DNA of 57,329 nt from Allobosea sp. Root381 (lineage in GTDB: Bacteria > Pseudomonadota > Alphaproteobacteria > Rhizobiales > Beijerinckiaceae): contig NZ_LMJT01000022.1 in the NCBI RefSeq assembly GCF_001429395.1, forward strand, positions 34,489 to 91,817, written 5' to 3'. The position numbers and the translations under genes were made by a program. Of the stretch, positions 52,908 to 57,329 are shown one piece after another. Position 1 is the stretch's first letter. The number at the start of each line of letters is the position of its first letter. The notes beneath the pieces are model-generated. The model ran no database searches. It was not told where the DNA came from and was given only the letters and a program-made list of their open reading frames with translations.

Positions 52908-53807
52908 ATGATGGCGTCGTCGTCCTTCCCGTCCGGCCAGCCGGTCTTCCGCTTCGCACCGAGTCCGAACGGGCGGCTGCATCTCGGCCATGCCTTGTCC
53001 GCGCTGACCAATGAGCGCTTTGCCGCGCGGATGAAAGGGCGCTTGCTGCTGCGGATCGAAGACATCGATCGCGAGCGCTGCACGCCGGTGCTGGAGCAGG
53101 CAATGCGCGCCGACCTCGACTGGCTAGGCATCGTCTTCGAGCCGGAGCCGAGGCGACAGTCCGAGCACTTTGCCGATTACGGCGCGGCGCTGAGCGTGCT
53201 CCAGGGACAGGGGCTGATCTACCCCTGCTTCTGCTCGCGGCAGCAGGTCCGCGCGGCGGTGGCTGCGCAGGAAGGCGCATGCGGCTGCAGCTGGCCGGCG
53301 GATCCCGACGGCGCGCCGCTCTATACGGGAACCTGCCGTGCCGTCGAACCAACTGAGGCACAGGCGCGCCAGCCTGCCGGCGAGGCGCATGTACTGCGCC
53401 TCGACATGACGCGAGCCATCGCCGCGGCAGGAGACGGTATCGGATACGACGTGATCGACGAGGCCGGAGAGGCCCTTCGGGTGAAGGCGAGGCCGACGCG
53501 CTGGGGCGATGTCGTGCTGGCGCGCCGGGACATCCCGACCAGCTATCACCTCTCGGTCGTGGTCGACGATGCGCTGCAGGGCGTCACGCACGTGGTACGC
53601 GGCCGCGATCTCGAAGCCGCGACCGACATCCATGCCTTGCTGCAGCGCCTGCTCGGCCTGCCGACGCCGTTCTATCACTTCCACGAACTGCTGATCGACG
53701 AGTCCGGCCGCAAGCTCGCGAAGAGCCGCCAGTCGGAAAGCCTTGCCGATCTCAGGGCGCAAGGCGTGACCGCGGCGGCGATCCGGGAAAAGCTTGGCTT
53801 CGCCTAA
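52908..53807 (+). CDS. gluQRS: Glutamyl-Q tRNA(Asp) synthetase
   Basis: 299-residue paralogue of the GluRS catalytic core, attaching glutamate to queuosine in tRNA(Asp). Class I signature APSPNGRLHLGHA at 17-29 and KLAKS-type loop GRKLAKSRQS. Zinc ligands are represented by YPCFCSRQQ and the GACGCSW region. Lacks an anticodon-binding domain, as expected. Confidence 0.94.
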   Translation: MMASSSFPSGQPVFRFAPSPNGRLHLGHALSALTNERFAARMKGRLLLRIEDIDRERCTPVLEQAMRADLDWLGIVFEPEPRRQSEHFADYGAALSVLQGQGLIYPCFCSRQQVRAAVAAQEGACGCSWPADPDGAPLYTGTCRAVEPTEAQARQPAGEAHVLRLDMTRAIAAAGDGIGYDVIDEAGEALRVKARPTRWGDVVLARRDIPTSYHLSVVVDDALQGVTHVVRGRDLEAATDIHALLQRLLGLPTPFYHFHELLIDESGRKLAKSRQSESLADLRAQGVTAAAIREKLGFA

Positions 53808-53836
53808 AACCGCATTCCACGTTTCGGGCCGATGCT
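53806..53836. repeat. Dispersed palindrome, family A (half copy, inverted)
   Basis: The reverse complement reads AGCATCGGCCCGAAA then CGTGG, AATGCGGTTTT, matching the left half of the element at 1632-1679. Lies between the gluQRS stop and the AEC transporter stop. Confidence 0.6.
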
Positions 53837-54753
53837 CAGCCGACGCCGAGCCAGTTCAGCCAGGCGGCGGTGGTCAGCAGCGAGATCAGCGTGGAAAGGG
53901 TGATGGCGCTGGACGCATCGGCGATGCCCTGGCGATAGCGCTCGGCGAAGAGATAGGCGTTGATCCCGCAGGGGCAGGCGGCGAAGAGCACGGCGACCCC
54001 CGACCAGTGGGGTGGCATGTCGAAGACCTGGGTCGCGAGCAGATAGACGATCAGCGGGTGCAGGCCGAGCTTCAGGAAGCTGAGCGTGGCCGGCAGGCCG
54101 AGGCCCGATGCGAGCCCATAGCGCCGCATGCTGATACCGAGGCTGATCAACGCGCAAGGGACGGCCGCGTCGGCGATCAGGTCGATCACGGTCCATAACT
54201 GTGCGGGAATTTGGCCGACGACGGGGCGCGCGAGCGAGCCGAGAATGATGCCGATGATGATCGGATGGCCGAAGAGCCGCCTGACCAGCATGGTGACCGA
54301 GGCAGAACGGCCTTCGACGAGGAGGGTCGCGGTTGTCATGGTGACGGGCAGGTGGATCGCCAGCAGCAGGCTGAGCGGCACCGCGCCGGCATCGCCATAG
54401 GCCTTCAGGATCATCGGCACGCCGACGAAGACCGTGTTGGACTGCGCTGCGGCGAAGCCGGAGACAACGAGCTCCGGCCCCTTGCGCGAGAAGAAGCGGC
54501 TGGCGATCAGCATGGCGAGCGCCCAGATCACGGCGAGGCCGGTAAAATAGGAGATCCAGTAACCCCAGGGCTGGGTCGGCGGGATGTCGGCCCTGGCCAG
54601 CGTCCGGAACAGAAGGCAGGGAATGGCGAGGACGAAGACGAAATCCGAAAGCCCCTCGCCGGTCGTCTCGCGTAGCAGCTTCGTCCAGCGCGCGAGGTAG
54701 CCGAGCGCGATCAGGCCGAAGACGGGCAGGACGACGAGAAGGGCGGCGACCAT
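53836..54753 (-). CDS. AEC family transporter (auxin efflux carrier-like permease)
   Basis: 305-residue membrane protein with ten predicted helices in two bundles of five, as in the AEC/MdcF/YfdV family (LPVFGLIALGYLARW at the start, then FAAAQSNTVFVGVPMI and the C-terminal FAACPCGINAYLFAERY). Members export organic acids such as malonate or malate. Substrate unknown; stand-alone gene. Confidence 0.93.
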   Translation of the reverse strand: MVAALLVVLPVFGLIALGYLARWTKLLRETTGEGLSDFVFVLAIPCLLFRTLARADIPPTQPWGYWISYFTGLAVIWALAMLIASRFFSRKGPELVVSGFAAAQSNTVFVGVPMILKAYGDAGAVPLSLLLAIHLPVTMTTATLLVEGRSASVTMLVRRLFGHPIIIGIILGSLARPVVGQIPAQLWTVIDLIADAAVPCALISLGISMRRYGLASGLGLPATLSFLKLGLHPLIVYLLATQVFDMPPHWSGVAVLFAACPCGINAYLFAERYRQGIADASSAITLSTLISLLTTAAWLNWLGVG

Positions 54754-54859
54754 GGCACTGACGGGACAGAGGGAATGACCCTCTGCCGGTGTGCGGTTAA
54801 AGGCTGGGTGTCAAGCTGTCACAGCAGGTCAGGGCGCCTTATGGGCAGCCGCCATGCGT

Positions 54860-56890
54860 TCAGCGCAGCTGTGCGACCGTGCCCCCGGCGCGTTCGATCA
54901 GGCCCTGGATCTCGTCGCGCTGGCGCTTGTACTCGACCAGCGTCTGTCCCTGCAGCTCGCGACCGCGCGGTACGCGGATCTTCATCGGGTTGACGAAGTT
55001 GCCGTTGACCTTGACCTCGTAATGCAGATGCGGACCGGTCGAGAGGCCGGTCGAACCGAGATAGCCGATGACCTGACCCTGCCGCACCTTGGCGCCGGGC
55101 ACGATGCCCTTGGCGAAGTTCGACTGGTGCGAATAGGTCGTGACATAGCCGTTGGCGTGCTGGATCACGGTGTGCTTGCCGTAGCCGGACGACCAGCCGG
55201 CCTCTTGCACGGTGCCGTTGCCGGCAGCAAGGATCGGCGTTCCGGTCTTGTTGGCCCAGTCCACGCCGGTATGCATCTTCGAGTAGCGCATGATCGGATG
55301 GTAGCGCATGCCGAAGCCCGAGCGCATCTCGCCATCGGCGATCGGTTTGCGCAGCAGGAACTTCTTCAGCGACTTCCCTTCCTCGTCGAAATACTCGATC
55401 AGGCCGTCCTCGGGCGCCTGGTAGCGGAAGACGCGGCGCGTCTCGCCGCCGATGGTGAGCGAGGCTGAGAGGATCTCGCCCCGCTCGCCCTCGTCGTCCT
55501 CGGTGAAGATGACTTCAAGGTTGTCGCCGCCGCGTACACGCTGCTGGAAATCGAGATCGTAGGAGAAGATGCGGACGAGCTCGTCGATCATCGGGCGCGG
55601 CAGCTCGTGCCGCATGCCGGTCTCGTAGAGGCTCTCATAGAGGCGGGCGCCGCCGGTGCCGCCCTCCTCTTCGCCGTCTTCCTCGTCGTCATCGTTCCGC
55701 TTCTGCGCCCGCTGCGGGCCGACCGGCTCCTGCCGAGGCAAGGTGACCGAGACGAACTGGCCGCGGTCGTTGATGGCGACCGTTCCGTCCGGCTGGCCGT
55801 TCGTCAGCAGCGAGACCCGGACGATCTGGCGAGCATCGCCCGGGTTCAGGCCGGGGGCATAGAGTGCCTGCAGGACCTGACCGTCGGGCAGGGCGGCGGT
55901 GCGCACCCTGCCGCCGAAGGCGGTTATCATACCGCGGATCTGGTCGGGGTTGGCGCCGGCGCCGCGCATCACCTGCTCGAAATTCTCGCCGCGCTTGCCG
56001 AGCAGGAGCTTTTCCTCGACCAGCGGCTCGCGCGAGGCGGCCATCGGCGTCTTCGGCGCGTTGGTCACGTTCTCCGGCACGACCCTGACCTCGATGCCGG
56101 AAAAGCGGGTGTCGGTCGCCGGAGCATAGGAAAGCAGATCGCCGCCAGGGCTCGCGGTGCCGCCGAGCGTCCGGCTCAGCATCAGCTGCGGCGGGATCGG
56201 CAGAGGGCGCTGGCGCCCAGAGGCGGCGAGATTGGCGCGCTCCTCCTCCATCTGCGTGACGACCTCGGCATCGCCGAGCTGCGGCTTGCCGGGCGGGATC
56301 GTGATCTCGGCCAGCTCGCGCTTGACGATGGTCACATCCGCATCCGGCATCTCGAGCGTCGGCTCGGCATAGCGCTCATTGGGCTGGCCGCCCTCGGCGA
56401 AAAGGCGCAGCGGATTGAAGGGCGGAATGTCCGAGGCGTAGACGCCGGTCGTCTGCGACAGGCTGGAAGCGAGCCGCACGAAGGGGCGCACGCGGATCAC
56501 TTCGCGATTGCCGATCCGTTGCGACATCGGCGCCCGCACCGAATGGCGGGCAGCCATCACAGGCTGATCGGCCACCAGCTTGTCGGCCTTGCGTGCGCCG
56601 CCGCCGTCGCCCGCCGCGGAGGAGGCGCGCGCAGCGACCGCCTCGGGCCGCTCCGGAAAGCTGGTGTCGCCGCGCATTGCGACCAGAATCGCTGCGCCGA
56701 GAAGCGCTGCGCCGCATGAGCCGACCAGGGCGCAGGCGGCGAGCCAGCGCAGCGAAACGCCCCGCCTGTCGAGCGCCTGGCTCGCGCCCGCAGGCTGGAT
56801 CGGCGGCTCGATCCCGAGATCGACCAGAAGTGCCGCTGCCTCGGGGGCAAGCGGCTCGGCCGGCATGTTGAACTCGGGGTGGGCGTTCAT
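54860..56890 (-). CDS. M23 family (LytM) cell-wall metallopeptidase
   Basis: 676-residue envelope protein. A cytoplasmic tail of about 45 residues precedes one membrane helix (about 47-68). A long periplasmic region follows, with an OapA/LysM-like segment near residues 290-395 and an acidic run (NDDDEEDGEEEGG). The MepM/Csd3-type domain comes next, then the zinc peptidase domain with His540, Asp544 (MHTGVD) and His621/His623 (HLHYEV). All ligands are present, so it is likely an active DD-endopeptidase rather than a NlpD/EnvC-type activator. ATG 56890 fits the family better than 56989. Confidence 0.93.
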   Translation of the reverse strand: MNAHPEFNMPAEPLAPEAAALLVDLGIEPPIQPAGASQALDRRGVSLRWLAACALVGSCGAALLGAAILVAMRGDTSFPERPEAVAARASSAAGDGGGARKADKLVADQPVMAARHSVRAPMSQRIGNREVIRVRPFVRLASSLSQTTGVYASDIPPFNPLRLFAEGGQPNERYAEPTLEMPDADVTIVKRELAEITIPPGKPQLGDAEVVTQMEEERANLAASGRQRPLPIPPQLMLSRTLGGTASPGGDLLSYAPATDTRFSGIEVRVVPENVTNAPKTPMAASREPLVEEKLLLGKRGENFEQVMRGAGANPDQIRGMITAFGGRVRTAALPDGQVLQALYAPGLNPGDARQIVRVSLLTNGQPDGTVAINDRGQFVSVTLPRQEPVGPQRAQKRNDDDEEDGEEEGGTGGARLYESLYETGMRHELPRPMIDELVRIFSYDLDFQQRVRGGDNLEVIFTEDDEGERGEILSASLTIGGETRRVFRYQAPEDGLIEYFDEEGKSLKKFLLRKPIADGEMRSGFGMRYHPIMRYSKMHTGVDWANKTGTPILAAGNGTVQEAGWSSGYGKHTVIQHANGYVTTYSHQSNFAKGIVPGAKVRQGQVIGYLGSTGLSTGPHLHYEVKVNGNFVNPMKIRVPRGRELQGQTLVEYKRQRDEIQGLIERAGGTVAQLR

Positions 56891-57221
56891 CGTGAGCTGT
56901 CTGGTGATCCTGAGACGTCGATCCTGGGCGAAAGCCCGGCGGCTGTCGGAGCGATAAAACTGGCACCTGACCCGGACGAACCGAGCCATGGCACATGAAA
57001 CTGGAGAGCAGGCCCCCGACGACGAACCCTTCAGCCTGAAAGGCGTCTGGCGAAAACATGCCCGTCCCGCCCGACGGAATCAATCCGCATGGGCGTCGCA
57101 GGTCGCTGTGACCGGCGAATGCGGCTGTTTACGGGCGCCCTCATACGCACACTACGCGCGCGCACGTTAACAATGTCGATGCCCCTGCAAAAAACGTCGC
57201 CGGCGAAGAAAACGACGCTCT
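56891..57221. other. Intergenic region between the M23 peptidase and the rRNA-type promoter
   Basis: About 330 bp without a convincing gene; a 68-codon frame on the minus strand has no ribosome site or recognisable product. Should contain the peptidase promoter. Confidence 0.5.
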
Positions 57222-57275
57222 GTCGAAAAAACTTCAAAAAGGCCGTTGACAGTCTGGGGAGGCGCCGCCTATAAA
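57222..57275 (+). promoter_or_regulatory. Strong rRNA-operon-type promoter with UP element
   Basis: TTGACA (57246-57251), 18-bp spacer, TATAAA (57270-57275), directly preceded by an A-rich UP-like stretch (57222-57240). The leader CGAGACGGCG after it resembles rhizobial 16S rRNA leaders. Points out of the window to the right; the RNA itself is not included. Confidence 0.6.
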
Positions 57276-57329
57276 CCGCCCATCGAGACGGCGCCGCCGC
57301 TGAGCGGCGCCTCTTCTGCGCTTCACTGG

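Noticed and set aside
57031..57237. 68-codon minus-strand frame upstream of the M23 gene
   Set aside because: No ribosome site, no recognisable domain, and it overlaps the spacer next to a strong opposing promoter.

Overview
The window reads as chromosomal housekeeping DNA of a GC-rich alphaproteobacterium of the Hyphomicrobiales (Rhizobiales) type. The main reasons are a complete very-long-chain-fatty-acid lipid A cluster built round acpXL, a giant NAD-glutamate dehydrogenase of about 1615 residues, DUF1476 (F1-ATPase zeta), DUF2794, the Ccm (system I) cytochrome c maturation genes, a CtrA-type TTAA-N7-TTAA box next to ftsK, and rhizobial-style palindromic intergenic repeats. A Bosea-like genus is my best guess, not a demonstrated assignment. 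I saw no insertion sequence, prophage, CRISPR array, tRNA or rRNA gene.

Layout. 1-6.3 kb: ftsK (5' part only), the ammonium pair glnK-amtB, acyl-CoA thioesterase tesB, a UbiH/VisC hydroxylase and a Trm112-like protein. 6.4-14.1 kb: NAD-glutamate dehydrogenase, an AhpD-like protein, a candidate minus-strand small RNA, DUF2794, a GNAT acetyltransferase and a Bax-inhibitor-1 membrane protein. 14.3-24.4 kb: the ybbP-ybbA permease/ATPase pair divergent from a TesA-like GDSL esterase, an aldo/keto reductase, thpR, pterin dehydratase, an RluA-type pseudouridine synthase, ftsY-yciB, and a RES-Xre toxin-antitoxin module. 24.4-34.8 kb: dehydrogenases, a YkvA protein, an IalB-like secreted protein, rlmN, an RcnB-like protein, gamma-glutamyltransferase, a lemA-TPM-TPM operon and a DUF1223 protein.

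34.8-41.1 kb holds the lipid A very-long-chain acyl cluster, transcribed right to left: acpXL, fabZ, fabF2, fabF1, a FabG-like reductase, a zinc-binding dehydrogenase and lpxXL. Together they should build the 27-hydroxyoctacosanoate-type chain on a dedicated carrier protein and transfer it to lipid A. FabF2 has lost the catalytic Cys and one His and resembles a chain-length-factor partner of FabF1. A 16-bp perfect hairpin separates acpXL from the rest.

41.3-57.3 kb: aconitase, then ccmAB and ccmCDG separated by a small AT-rich insertion carrying two divergent small genes. Next come purQ, purS, a lipoprotein gene and purC (right to left), the ATPase zeta subunit, an HpcH/HpaI aldolase, an AlkA-like glycosylase, gluQRS, an AEC transporter and an M23 (LytM) peptidase. 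The window ends in a strong rRNA-type promoter pointing out of it. Two near-consensus ParB (parS-like) sites lie 47 kb apart at 1.7 kb and 49.0 kb.
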